Source of the DNA: Rhizobacter sp. Root404
GTDB lineage: Bacteria; Pseudomonadota; Gammaproteobacteria; Burkholderiales; Burkholderiaceae_C
Assembly: GCF_001425865.1 (NCBI RefSeq)
Contig: NZ_LMDS01000006.1
Location: 248,001-312,000, forward strand
Direction of reading: 5' to 3'
DNA: 64,000 nt
In this document: one piece after another, positions 25,655 to 33,819 of the stretch
Layout of the letters: the number at the start of each line of letters is the position of its first letter
Numbering within the stretch: position 1 is the stretch's first letter
Notes under the pieces: model-generated
What the model was told of the DNA's origin: nothing
The model's database searches: none
The model's input: the letters and a program-made list of their open reading frames with translations, nothing else
Program-made: the position numbers and the translations under genes

Positions 25655-26742
25655 GGCCCGCGGACAAGACGCTGCGCGACCTCCTCGCGGCCGGCCTGCT
25701 GGCGCCATCCGCGGAGAACAGGCACGACCTGCGGTTCGTCGTCGAGCACGACCGGGTCGCCCTGGTGCCGACCGAGCGCGCGAGCTGGGCGGCGGCGCCG
25801 CACCGCGAGCTGCTCACGCTGATGTCGTTCGGTGCGATCGTCGAGAACATCGCGTTGGTGTCCGCGCGGCACGGACTGCTGCTCGAGCCCGCGCTGTCGC
25901 TGCAGGCGCGCGACGGCGCCGCCGTGCTGCTGCGCTGGCGCGAGCGGCCGGCGTCGATCGGGGCGCTCGATCCGCTGGCCGACGCAGTCGCGCTGCGCCA
26001 CACCAACCGCCGGTTCTACGCGCGTGCGCCGGTCGAGTCGGCCACGCTCGCGGCGCTGTCCCAGGCGGCGGGTGGCGTGGACGGCGCGCGTGTCCACTGG
26101 CTGGTCGCACCGGACGAACGCCGCCGCGCATTGCGCGCGATCCGCCTCGCCGAGACCGAGCGCTTCAAGCGCCGCGCGCTGCACGCCGAACTGTTCGGCG
26201 CGGTGCGCTTCGAGGCCGGCTGGCAGGGCACGCTGCCGGAGTGGCTGGCACCGGCGACGCTCGAAGTGGAGCCGCCGGCCCGGCCGATGTTCGGCGCGAT
26301 GCGCCACTGGCGCGCGATGCGCGCCGCCGCGTGGGTCGGCGCGCCGGCGATGCTCGGGCTGCGCGCCGGCTACCTGCCCGCGGCGCTGTCGCCGCACCTG
26401 GGCATCGTGCTCGCGCGCGGCGGCGACGACGCGACCACGGCGTTCAGCGCCGGCCGCGCATTCCAGCGGCTGTGGCTCGCCGCGGCAGCCGCCGGCCTGG
26501 CACTGCAGCCGATGGCCGCCGCGACGGCATTGGCACGCCAGCATGCCGGCGGCGACTGGGTCTCGGCACCGGTGCAGCAGGAGCTGAAGCGACTGCTGGC
26601 CACGCTCGGCCCGGCGGCGGGCGAGCAGCCGCAGATGCTGTTCCGGCTCGGTCGGGCGCGCGCGCCGTCGGCCGTGGCCGGGCGTCGGCCGCTCGACGAC
26701 TACCTCGAAGGCGAGGTCGTGTCGTCCCCGTCGCCGCCCTGA
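25651..26742 (+). CDS. Nitroreductase-like protein paired with the ThiF-like enzyme
   Basis: A 363-residue protein starting at ATG 25651 (overlaps the ThiF-like stop). The N-terminus has LLAAGLLAPSAENRHDLRFV, the FMN-phosphate-binding segment of nitroreductases, and later ALRHTNRRFYARAPV and AGRAFQRLWLAAAAAGLALQ, which match the dimer/FMN core. At 363 residues it is much longer than simple nitroreductases (about 200), like the C-terminal half of Rv1355c-type fusions. It probably uses flavin for a redox step on the ThiF product. The last 43 bases overlap the convergent flavin reductase gene. Confidence 0.75.
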   Translation: MRPADKTLRDLLAAGLLAPSAENRHDLRFVVEHDRVALVPTERASWAAAPHRELLTLMSFGAIVENIALVSARHGLLLEPALSLQARDGAAVLLRWRERPASIGALDPLADAVALRHTNRRFYARAPVESATLAALSQAAGGVDGARVHWLVAPDERRRALRAIRLAETERFKRRALHAELFGAVRFEAGWQGTLPEWLAPATLEVEPPARPMFGAMRHWRAMRAAAWVGAPAMLGLRAGYLPAALSPHLGIVLARGGDDATTAFSAGRAFQRLWLAAAAAGLALQPMAAATALARQHAGGDWVSAPVQQELKRLLATLGPAAGEQPQMLFRLGRARAPSAVAGRRPLDDYLEGEVVSSPSPP

Positions 26743-27248
26743 ATCGGCAGCTCGGTGAAGTAGCGGCCGCCGTGGAAGATCAGCGGCTGCGCGTCGGCCC
26801 GGTGCGCGCAGCGCTCGACCTCGCCGACGAAGATGACGTGGTCGCCCTCTTCGTAGCGGCTGCGGTTGAAGCACTCGAACACCGCCGCCGAGCCGGCGAG
26901 GATCGGCGCGCCGCCCGCCCCCTCGCTGAACGCCACGCCCTCGAAGCGCCTCGCCGACTTGCTGGCGAAGCGCTCGGCCAGCGCGTGCTGGTCCGCCGCG
27001 AGGATGTTGATCGCGTAATGCGAGCCGCGCTCGAAGTGCGGCATCGAGCCGGCGCTGCGGGCGAGGCTCCACAACACCAGCGGCGGCGCGAGCGAGACAG
27101 AGTTGAACGAGTTCGCGGTCAGCCCGACCGGCGCGCCGTCGGCGCCGCGCGCGGTGACGATCGTCACGCCGGTCGCGAACATGCCGAGCGCGGCGCGGAA
27201 GTCGCGGGCCGAGAAGCTGGGCGCCACGGCGCGGAGCGGGGGAGTCAT
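26700..27248 (-). CDS. Flavin reductase-like FMN-binding protein
   Basis: A 182-residue protein of the flavin reductase (DIM6/NTAB, HpaC-like) family. Landmarks are FSARDFRAALGMFATGVTIV, GLTANSFNSVSLAPPLVLWS (flavin phosphate binding) and GDHVIFVGEVERC near the C-terminus, followed by PLIFHGGRYFTE. It reduces or binds FMN, often for a partner monooxygenase. ATG 27248 is used; ATG 27257 is also possible. It converges on and overlaps the nitroreductase-like gene by 43 bases, so a shared flavin role is possible, but it is not co-transcribed. Confidence 0.85.
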   Translation of the reverse strand: MTPPLRAVAPSFSARDFRAALGMFATGVTIVTARGADGAPVGLTANSFNSVSLAPPLVLWSLARSAGSMPHFERGSHYAINILAADQHALAERFASKSARRFEGVAFSEGAGGAPILAGSAAVFECFNRSRYEEGDHVIFVGEVERCAHRADAQPLIFHGGRYFTELPIQGGDGDDTTSPSR

Positions 27249-27429
27249 GCATCGCATTGTCCGGGATTCGCCGCCGTCCGGCCGGCCTACACTTTGGCGC
27301 ATGGACCCCCTGGCGCCCCCCCTGCCGACCGCGGCCTCCGGCAACGACCGCGCCTTCCGCGCGCAGGCCGTCGGCGAAGGCTCGATCCGGCCGACGGAAT
27401 AAGCCACCGCCGCCGCGCGTACACCGATC

Positions 27430-27966
27430 GTGGACGCCCCCGCCGCCTTTCGCCAGCAGCTGCTCGGAGCGATCCCGCGCCTGCGGCGCTACGCGCGCTC
27501 ACTGGTGTTCGACACCCACGCCGCCGACGACCTGGTGCAGACCGCGCTGGAGCGCGCGCTCGCCCACTGGCACCAGTTCGACCAGCAGCGCGACATCCTG
27601 GTCTGGACCCTCAGCATCGCGCACAACGCCTACATGGACGACCGCCGCCGCCACGCGCGCCTGCCGATCGCCGAGCCGCACGATGCAAGCGCCGCCGGGC
27701 TGGACGAGCGCCATGCCGCCGAGACGCCGGACATCGGCTTGCGGCTCGACCTGATCGCCGCGCTGAAGCAATTGCCGGTCGAGCAGCGTGAGCCGCTGCT
27801 GCTGGTCACGCTCGAACAACTCTCCTACGCCGAATGCGCCGAGCTGCTGCGCATCCCGATCGGCACCGTGATGTCGCGCATCTCGCGCGGGCGGGTCGCG
27901 CTGCGCGCGTTGCTCGACGGGCGTGCGCCGCATGCCACCGCGCCCGGCCTGCGCCGCGTCGTCTGA
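27430..27966 (+). CDS. ECF-type RNA polymerase sigma factor
   Basis: A 178-residue ECF sigma factor, GTG start. Region 2 covers RRYARSLVFDTHAADDLVQT and ILVWTLSIAHNAYMDDRR (the -10 binding helix). Region 4 covers ALKQLPVEQREPLLLVTLEQ and ECAELLRIPIGTVMSRISRG (helix-turn-helix for the -35). The gene for a membrane anti-sigma factor follows after 25 bases, so activity is probably held off until a signal releases it. The sensed stress is unknown. Confidence 0.92.
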   Translation: MDAPAAFRQQLLGAIPRLRRYARSLVFDTHAADDLVQTALERALAHWHQFDQQRDILVWTLSIAHNAYMDDRRRHARLPIAEPHDASAAGLDERHAAETPDIGLRLDLIAALKQLPVEQREPLLLVTLEQLSYAECAELLRIPIGTVMSRISRGRVALRALLDGRAPHATAPGLRRVV

Positions 27967-27991
27967 CGCCGCGCGCCTCGAACGAACCACC

Positions 27992-28840
27992 ATGACCTCC
28001 GCCCCGATCGACGACCTCACGCTGCACGCCTGGCTCGACGGCGAACTCCCGCCCGAGCGCCACGCCGAGGTCGAGGCGTGGTTGCAGGCGCACCCCGAGG
28101 ACGCCGCGCGCGTGCGCCTGTGGGCCGCCGACCGCGAACTGATGCGCACGCGACTCGGTGCCGTGCTCGACGAACCGGTGCCACCCGCGCTGGAACAGGT
28201 GGTGTGGCGCCGCGGTGAGCGCGGCCGAGTGCTCGGCGCGGGCTGGCAGCGCTGGGCCGCGGCTTCCGCGGTGTTCGCGTTCGGCGGCTTGCTGGGCGCA
28301 GGGGCGATGTGGCGCGTGCAGGCGACCGGCCAGCCGCTCGCCGCCGCGGGGGCCGGCGAGCCGGCCTGGGTCAAGCGCGCGGCGGTCGCGCATGCGGTCT
28401 ACGTGCCCGAGGTGCGCCACCCGGTCGAGGTCAAGGCGCAGGAGGAGCACCTCAGCCGCTGGCTGACGCGGCGACTCGACGTGCCGGTGAAGTTGTTCGA
28501 CCTGCGCGCGCAAGGCTTCGAGCTGGTCGGCGGCCGCTTGCTGCCGGACTCGTCCGGGCCGAGCGCCCAGCTGATGTACGAGCGGATGGCGGCGCCGGCC
28601 GCGTCGGGTGTCGCCGCCAAGCCGCTGCGGGTGACCGTCTACCTGCGCAAGCCCGATCGCGACACCCCGGCCGCGTTCCGCTACGAGCAGCAGGGCGCGC
28701 TCGGGATGTTCTACTGGGTCGAAGGCGCGAGCCCGCAGGGCGGCCCGGTCGGCTACGCGCTGGTCGGCGAGTTGCCGCGCGCGCAGTTGCTGGCGATGGC
28801 CGAGGCGATCTACCGGCAAGGCGCTGCGCCGACCAGGTGA
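27992..28840 (+). CDS. Membrane-anchored anti-sigma factor
   Basis: A 282-residue protein. The N-terminal domain (LHAWLDGELPPERHAEVEAW, about residues 10-30) is the short helical anti-sigma domain that grips ECF factors; no zinc-binding Cys pair is present. One membrane helix (AAASAVFAFGGLLGAGAMW, near residues 88-106) separates it from a periplasmic domain of about 170 residues. That domain contains LSRWLTRRLDVPVKLFDL and LVGGRLLPDSSGPSAQLMY, a pattern shared with other Burkholderiales anti-sigma proteins. ATG 27992 is used; upstream in-frame residues overlap the sigma gene. Confidence 0.85.
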   Translation: MTSAPIDDLTLHAWLDGELPPERHAEVEAWLQAHPEDAARVRLWAADRELMRTRLGAVLDEPVPPALEQVVWRRGERGRVLGAGWQRWAAASAVFAFGGLLGAGAMWRVQATGQPLAAAGAGEPAWVKRAAVAHAVYVPEVRHPVEVKAQEEHLSRWLTRRLDVPVKLFDLRAQGFELVGGRLLPDSSGPSAQLMYERMAAPAASGVAAKPLRVTVYLRKPDRDTPAAFRYEQQGALGMFYWVEGASPQGGPVGYALVGELPRAQLLAMAEAIYRQGAAPTR

Positions 28841-28859
28841 GGCGGGCGAGAATCGCCCG

Positions 28860-29654
28860 ATGACGACAAGCCCCGACCCCTGGCCCGCCCGGCCGGTCGC
28901 GCCGGAGGACCTGGCCGCGATCACCACCGCCCAATGGCGCGCCGTGCTCGACGGTGCGCCGGACCAGGCCGCCGGCTGGGTCACCGCCGCCGCCCGGCTC
29001 GGGCACGCCGAAGCGCAGGCCATGCTGGGGCAATGGTGTCTCGACGGCCACGGCGTCGTGCGCGACCCGGCGCAGGCGCTGCACTGGTTCCTGCGCGCGG
29101 CGCACCAGGGCCACGCGATGGCGATGAACATGGCGGGCCGCTGCCATGAGCAAGGTTGGGGCACGCCCGCCGATGCCGGCAAGGCGGTGCACTGGTACCG
29201 GCTGGCGGCGCGGACGAACCTGCCGCAGGCCCAGTACAACCTCGCGAACCTGCTGGCCGCGGGCCAGGGCGTCAAGCGCGATCACGCGCAAGCGTTCGGG
29301 CTGTACCGGGACGCGGCCGACCAGGGCTACGCGAAGGCGTTCGCGAAGCTCGGGCGGTATTTCGAGGATGGTGTGGTCGTGCCGCGAGACCCGCAGAAGG
29401 CACGCGATTGCTACCGCCGCGGCGCCGAAGGTGGCGACTTTCGCGGCCAGTTCTGCCACGCCGGCATGCTGGCCGAGGACGGCCGGCACGACGAGGCCCT
29501 GCGCTGGCTGGCCCAGGTGCCCGAGACCGCGACGCCGCGTTATCTCGAGCAGGCCGGCACGCTGCTGCTGCAGTCGCCGCACGGCGCGATCCGCGCCGTG
29601 GGCGAGCGCATGCTGGCGAAGCTCAGGCCGCCGGCTTGCGGCGACGCGCCATGA
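28860..29654 (+). CDS. Sel1-repeat protein
   Basis: A 264-residue protein made of about five Sel1-like repeats. Clear copies are AQAMLGQWCLDGHGVVRDPA, AMNMAGRCHEQGWGTPADAG, AQYNLANLLAAGQGVKRDHA and AFAKLGRYFEDGVVVPRDPQ. Such solenoids act as protein-protein scaffolds. No signal peptide. It follows the anti-sigma gene by 19 bases in the same direction and may belong to the same transcript. The 3' end overlaps the convergent PEP-CTERM gene by 32 bases. Confidence 0.85.
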   Translation: MTTSPDPWPARPVAPEDLAAITTAQWRAVLDGAPDQAAGWVTAAARLGHAEAQAMLGQWCLDGHGVVRDPAQALHWFLRAAHQGHAMAMNMAGRCHEQGWGTPADAGKAVHWYRLAARTNLPQAQYNLANLLAAGQGVKRDHAQAFGLYRDAADQGYAKAFAKLGRYFEDGVVVPRDPQKARDCYRRGAEGGDFRGQFCHAGMLAEDGRHDEALRWLAQVPETATPRYLEQAGTLLLQSPHGAIRAVGERMLAKLRPPACGDAP

Positions 29655-30204
29655 AGCCGATGGCGCCCATGCCGGCGAGCATCAGCGCGTAGGTCTGCGG
29701 CTCCGGAACGGCCGGCACGTTGGTGAACAGCGAGGCGTGCGACAGGCCGAGACCGCTGGTGTTGGCCAGGTTCACGGTGTAGGCCAGGTTACCGGCTGCG
29801 ACGCCGTCGGCGAAGTAGTACGCGGACCAGGCCTGGCCCAGCTTCAGCGTCAGCACCAGCGGGCCGGTGAAGGCTTGCGCGAAGGTCACGTAGCCGCCGC
29901 TGTTCGACAGGCCGACCGCGTCGATGAACGAGGTGGTCGTGCCGACGGCCGAGTTGTTGTCCTTGTACTGGATGCTGAAGGGCGCGCCCCAGCCTTCGGC
30001 GGCGATGATCGCGTTGACTTGCGTCAGGTCGTCGTTCGGCGGCGGTGCGATCGAGCCGTAGCAGTCGCTCGCGCCGGCCGAGAAGGTCACGGCACCGCAG
30101 GCCCAGCCACCGTCCGCGACAGGGGCGGCGGCGAAGCTGGAGGCCGAAGCGGCGAGGGTCGAAGCGGCGACAAGGGCGCCGAGCAGGTTGCGTGAAAAGT
30201 TCAT
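29623..30204 (-). CDS. PEP-CTERM sorting-domain protein
   Basis: A 193-residue exported protein. The signal is FSRNLLGALVAASTLAASAS (cleavage near FAA). The short mature domain includes GWACGAVTFSAGASDCYGS, with two Cys that could form a disulfide. The C-terminus is VPEPQTYALMLAGMGAIGF plus MARRRKPAA, the exosortase-recognised tail. ATG 30204 is chosen, with AGGGA seven bases upstream. Similar tail and layout to the PEP-CTERM gene at 23.6 kb, but the mature parts do not look alike. Confidence 0.88.
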   Translation of the reverse strand: MNFSRNLLGALVAASTLAASASSFAAAPVADGGWACGAVTFSAGASDCYGSIAPPPNDDLTQVNAIIAAEGWGAPFSIQYKDNNSAVGTTTSFIDAVGLSNSGGYVTFAQAFTGPLVLTLKLGQAWSAYYFADGVAAGNLAYTVNLANTSGLGLSHASLFTNVPAVPEPQTYALMLAGMGAIGFMARRRKPAA

Positions 30205-30546
30205 GTGGTTTCCCTTTGGTTGGCTGTTGGAGTCGCCCCTGGCGGGTGGGTGATAGCCAAGCGATTCGACTGAAGGAAGTGTGTGTTCGAGACACAAATG
30301 GACACACCCCCGAGCCGCGGGGGCCGCAACGGTCGATCCGAGAACTGCTTCTCGTTTTGACGGCTCATCGGCCTCAGTCGATCGAATTGGTGCGAATCCG
30401 ATCGGTGCGCAAACAACAAAGCATTGACGAAGACGCGGCGCGCCGGTTCGAGACACGAACGCCGCGCCCGGAACCCGCCGTCGCATAAGCTACGGCCCAC
30501 CGCCGCCGGCGCCCGCGCCGCCCCTCCCTCACTTCTCCGTGCCGTC
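30205..30546. other. Intergenic region between divergent PEP-CTERM and ampG genes
   Basis: 342 bases. No gene or RNA is recognised. It is less GC-rich than its surroundings in places. The segment TTCGAGACAC occurs twice (near 30283 and 30449). CATAAGCT near 30484 could be a -10-like element for ampG, without a clear -35. Confidence 0.35.
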
Positions 30547-32139
30547 TTGGACTCTTCCAGCAGCGTTCACCCGCGCCCGCGCTTCAGCGCCGCCACCGCC
30601 TACCGGCTCGTCGTCGTCACGGCGCTCGGCTTCGCGTCGGGCCTGCCGCTGGCGCTCACCGGGCAGGCGATGCAGGCCTGGCTCAGCGTCTCGGGCGTCG
30701 ACATCGCGACGATCGGCTTCCTGAGCCTCGTTGGCCTGCCGTACACGTTCAAGTTCCTGTGGGCCCCGTTGATGGACCGCTTCGAGCTGCCGTGGCTCGG
30801 CCGGCGCCGCGGCTGGCTGGTGCTGACACAGCTCTTGCTGGCCGGCGCGCTGATGTGGATGGCCGCCACGTCGCCGAGCGGCGCGACCCGCTTCTTCGCG
30901 CTGCTCGCGGTGCTGGTGGCGTTCCTGTCGGCGTCGCAGGACGTGGTGATCGACGCCTACCGCACCGATGCGCTGCACGCGAGCGAGCGCGGCCTGGGCT
31001 CGTCGCTGTTCGTGCTCGGCTACCGGGGCGCGATGATCGTCTCGGGCGGCATCGCGTTCATCTGGGTCGATCCGGCGCAGGGCGGGGGCTGGACCTGGCC
31101 CGAGGTCTACCGCTTCATGGCCGGCGTGATGGTCGGCGCGGCGGTGCTGTCGGCTGTCGCGCTGCCGCGCCTGCCGCTCGCGCTGGTGCCGTCCAGCGTG
31201 CCGCGGCGCGATCTGCTCGGCTTCCTCGCGGTGCTCGCGGCGGTGGCGGTCGGCGTGTTCCTGAGCGACCGGTTCGGCCCGCCGATCGCGAAGGCCCTGC
31301 TCGGCGGGTGGCTCGCGAGCGGTGCGATGCCGACGGCGTTGCAAGGCAAGTGGATCGACCTCGCGGCGCTGATGCTCGGCATCGCGTTCACGCTGCCGCT
31401 GGCGGCGTGGGCGGCGCGGGCCGCACGCTTCGAGACCTTGCTCGGCGGACTGCGCAGCTACTTCTCGCAGCCGGGCGCCGCGGCCTTCCTCGCCTTCATC
31501 GTGCTCTACAAGCTCGGCGACGCGTTCGCCGGCTCGCTGATGACGCCGTTCCTGCTCCAGGCGATGCAGTACAGCACCGCCGAGGTCGGGGTGGTCAACA
31601 AGGTGATCGGCTTGTGGCTGACGATCGGCGGCGCGTTGCTGGGGGGCGCGCTGATGCTCAAGCTGGGCCTGTGGCGCGCGCTGCTGCTGTTCGGCGTGCT
31701 GCAGATGGCGAGCAACCTCGGCTTCTGGTGGCTCGCCGTCAACGGGCGCGACGTGCTGCCGGGGCTGACGATCCCGGCCTTCGACTGGGGCTTCGTCAAG
31801 CTGCTGCACGCCACGCCTGTCGACGGTGGTCTGCTTCTGGTGATCGCGGCCGAGAACCTGTCCGGCGGCATGGGCACCGCGGCGTTCCTCGCGTTCCTGA
31901 TGAGCCTGTGCAACCAGCGCTTCACCGCGACCCAGTTCGCGCTGCTCAGCGCGTTCGCGTCGGTCGGCCGGGTATGGGTCGGACCGCTGGCCGGCGTGCT
32001 GGCGGAGTCTATCGGCTGGCCGGTGTTCTTCCTCGTCTCGACCGTCGTTGCGCTGCCGGCCCTGGCCATGCTGTGGTGGCTGCGGGATACCGTGCGTGCG
32101 CTCGAATACGATCCGGCGACAGCGCCGGCCGACGATTGA
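30547..32139 (+). CDS. ampG: AmpG-like muropeptide permease (MFS)
   Basis: A 530-residue transporter with about 12-14 membrane helices. The first helices and loop (LGFASGLPLALTGQAMQAWL, FLSLVGLPYTFKFLWAPLMD, then GRRRGWLVLTQLLL) match AmpG closely, and DVVIDAYRTDAL and ASVGRVWVGPLAGVLAESIG also fit. AmpG imports anhydro-muropeptides into the cytoplasm for cell-wall recycling. The start is uncertain: the only sensible one in frame is TTG 30547. The frame is open to 30424, but that part reads like leader. There is no clear ribosome site. Confidence 0.85.
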   Translation: MDSSSSVHPRPRFSAATAYRLVVVTALGFASGLPLALTGQAMQAWLSVSGVDIATIGFLSLVGLPYTFKFLWAPLMDRFELPWLGRRRGWLVLTQLLLAGALMWMAATSPSGATRFFALLAVLVAFLSASQDVVIDAYRTDALHASERGLGSSLFVLGYRGAMIVSGGIAFIWVDPAQGGGWTWPEVYRFMAGVMVGAAVLSAVALPRLPLALVPSSVPRRDLLGFLAVLAAVAVGVFLSDRFGPPIAKALLGGWLASGAMPTALQGKWIDLAALMLGIAFTLPLAAWAARAARFETLLGGLRSYFSQPGAAAFLAFIVLYKLGDAFAGSLMTPFLLQAMQYSTAEVGVVNKVIGLWLTIGGALLGGALMLKLGLWRALLLFGVLQMASNLGFWWLAVNGRDVLPGLTIPAFDWGFVKLLHATPVDGGLLLVIAAENLSGGMGTAAFLAFLMSLCNQRFTATQFALLSAFASVGRVWVGPLAGVLAESIGWPVFFLVSTVVALPALAMLWWLRDTVRALEYDPATAPADD

Positions 32140-32194
32140 ATTGCCGACGCGCGACCCGACTTACACGCCGCATTCCGAGCATGGGCGAGAAACG

Positions 32195-33085
32195 ATGAAC
32201 CAAGACACTTCCCTGCTGCACCACGTCGGCTGCAGCTGCGCTTTCCACGGCCGCCGGCTGTTCACCGGCGGCCTGCTGCTCGGCGGCGGCGCCACGCTGT
32301 TCGCGCTGCCGGCATGGGCGCGCGAGGGCGTCGATGTCGGTCCCCAGTCGAGCTTCAGCAAGCTGGTGTCGGCCGAGCAGATCGAGAAGGCGGCGCAGCA
32401 GAACTACCTGCAGCTGCTGCAGCAGGCGAACACGAAGGGCGCGGTCGCCAGCCCCTCGCACCCGCAGCTCACCCGCTTGCGCGCGATCGCGCAGCGGCTG
32501 ATCCCGTACACCTACGAGTGGAACGAGCGTGCGCGCCAGTGGCGCTGGGAAGTCAACCTGATCAACAGCCCGCAGATCAACGCGTTTTGCATGCCGGGCG
32601 GCAAGATCGCGTTCTTCACCGGCATCCTCGAGAAGCTCAAGCTCACCGACGACGAGGTCGCGATGATCATGGGCCACGAGATGACTCACGCGCTGCGCGA
32701 GCACGCCCGCGAGCGCATGGGCAAGAACGCCGCAACCCAGGGCGCGATCGAGATCGGCGCGGCGATCTTCGGCCTCGGCAACGGCGGACGCTACCTGGCC
32801 GGCATGGGCGGGCAGCTGCTGACGCTCAAGTTCGGTCGCGACGACGAATCCGAGGCCGACCTGGTCGGCATGGAACTCGCCGCCCGCGCCGGCTACGACC
32901 CGCACGCCGGCGTGACGCTGTGGCAGAAGATGGCCGCCGCCAGCAAGGGAGCGCCGCCGCAGTGGATGTCGACCCATCCGTCCGGCCCGACGCGCATCCG
33001 CGACATCGAGCGGAGCCTTCCCAAAGTCGAGCCGCTCTATGCCCGGGCGGGAAAGCCCGCGCAGCGGTTCGACACCGCGCGCTGA
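32195..33085 (+). CDS. M48-family metallopeptidase
   Basis: A 296-residue zinc protease. The catalytic motif HEMTH is near residues 160-164, and the third ligand is in DDESEADLVGMELA near residue 218. The N-terminus GRRLFTGGLLLGGGATLFAL, ending PAWA, is a hydrophobic export signal with a twin-Arg-like start, so the enzyme probably works in the periplasm, like BepA/LoiP-type M48 proteases in outer-membrane quality control. The C-terminus has HPSGPTRIRDIE, usual for this group. Start ATG 32195. It follows ampG by 55 bases in the same direction. Confidence 0.9.
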   Translation: MNQDTSLLHHVGCSCAFHGRRLFTGGLLLGGGATLFALPAWAREGVDVGPQSSFSKLVSAEQIEKAAQQNYLQLLQQANTKGAVASPSHPQLTRLRAIAQRLIPYTYEWNERARQWRWEVNLINSPQINAFCMPGGKIAFFTGILEKLKLTDDEVAMIMGHEMTHALREHARERMGKNAATQGAIEIGAAIFGLGNGGRYLAGMGGQLLTLKFGRDDESEADLVGMELAARAGYDPHAGVTLWQKMAAASKGAPPQWMSTHPSGPTRIRDIERSLPKVEPLYARAGKPAQRFDTAR

Positions 33086-33109
33086 CCCATCGGCGGCTTC
33101 TGCGCGCGT

Positions 33110-33799
33110 TTACTTCGCTGGCGCAGGCGCCAGCGCGCGCAGCAGCCAGCGGTTCATGTCGGCGATCTCGTCCGGGCAGACCGAGTGCGGCATCGGGTAC
33201 GCGTGCCACTCGACCGGGTGGCCGAGCGCGACGAGCGCGTCGCGCGACTGCAGCGCGCGCGCGATCGGGATCACCGGGTCGGCCGTGCCGTGGGCCTGGA
33301 AGATCGGCAGGTCGGCGTTGGCGGGGCTGCGCTCGGCCGCGGTCAGCGTGCCCAGCGGCAGGTAGCCCGACATGCCGAGCAGCCCGGCCAGCCGCTCGCC
33401 GTGGCGCAGGCCGGTCATGAAGGTCATCGCGCAGCCCTGCGAGAAGCCGGCCAGCACGATGCGCGAGGCCGGCACGCCGCGTGCCTTCTCGCGTGCGATC
33501 AGCGCCTCGACCAGCGCCTGCGATTCGCGCAGGCCGGCTTCGTCTTCGCGCTTGACGCCGCCCGGGCCGAGCTCGGCGCCGAAGATGTCGTACCAGGCGC
33601 GCATCACGTAGCCGCCGTTGACCGTGACCGGCCGGGTCGGGCCGTGCGGGAACACGAAGCGCACCGGGCCGACGGCGGCGAGATCGAGCTCTTGCGCGAT
33701 CGGCACAAAATCGTTGCCGTCGGCGCCCAGGCCGTGCAGCACGATGATCGACGCGGTCGGGTTCGGCGCGGTTTCGAATTCGATGACGTCGAGGGACAT
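33110..33799 (-). CDS. Alpha/beta-hydrolase, carboxylesterase/phospholipase type
   Basis: A 229-residue cytoplasmic hydrolase. The nucleophile elbow is LAGFSQGCAM (Ser near residue 118), the acid is in HGTADPVIP and the His in PMPHSVCPDE. IIVLHGLGADGNDF near the N-terminus forms the oxyanion region. It matches the short carboxylesterase/phospholipase family (Pseudomonas EstB type). ATG 33799 chosen; the much longer frame upstream overlaps the exonuclease gene in another frame. It lies 20 bases after the exonuclease III stop and is likely co-transcribed. Confidence 0.9.
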   Translation of the reverse strand: MSLDVIEFETAPNPTASIIVLHGLGADGNDFVPIAQELDLAAVGPVRFVFPHGPTRPVTVNGGYVMRAWYDIFGAELGPGGVKREDEAGLRESQALVEALIAREKARGVPASRIVLAGFSQGCAMTFMTGLRHGERLAGLLGMSGYLPLGTLTAAERSPANADLPIFQAHGTADPVIPIARALQSRDALVALGHPVEWHAYPMPHSVCPDEIADMNRWLLRALAPAPAK

Positions 33800-33819
33800 G
33801 GTGGGTGCTTCTTTCGGGT

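Noticed and set aside
27301..27402. 33-codon frame just upstream of the ECF sigma gene
   Set aside because: Starts with ATG but has no ribosome site, and I see nothing protein-like in it. Could be a leader peptide but cannot be supported.
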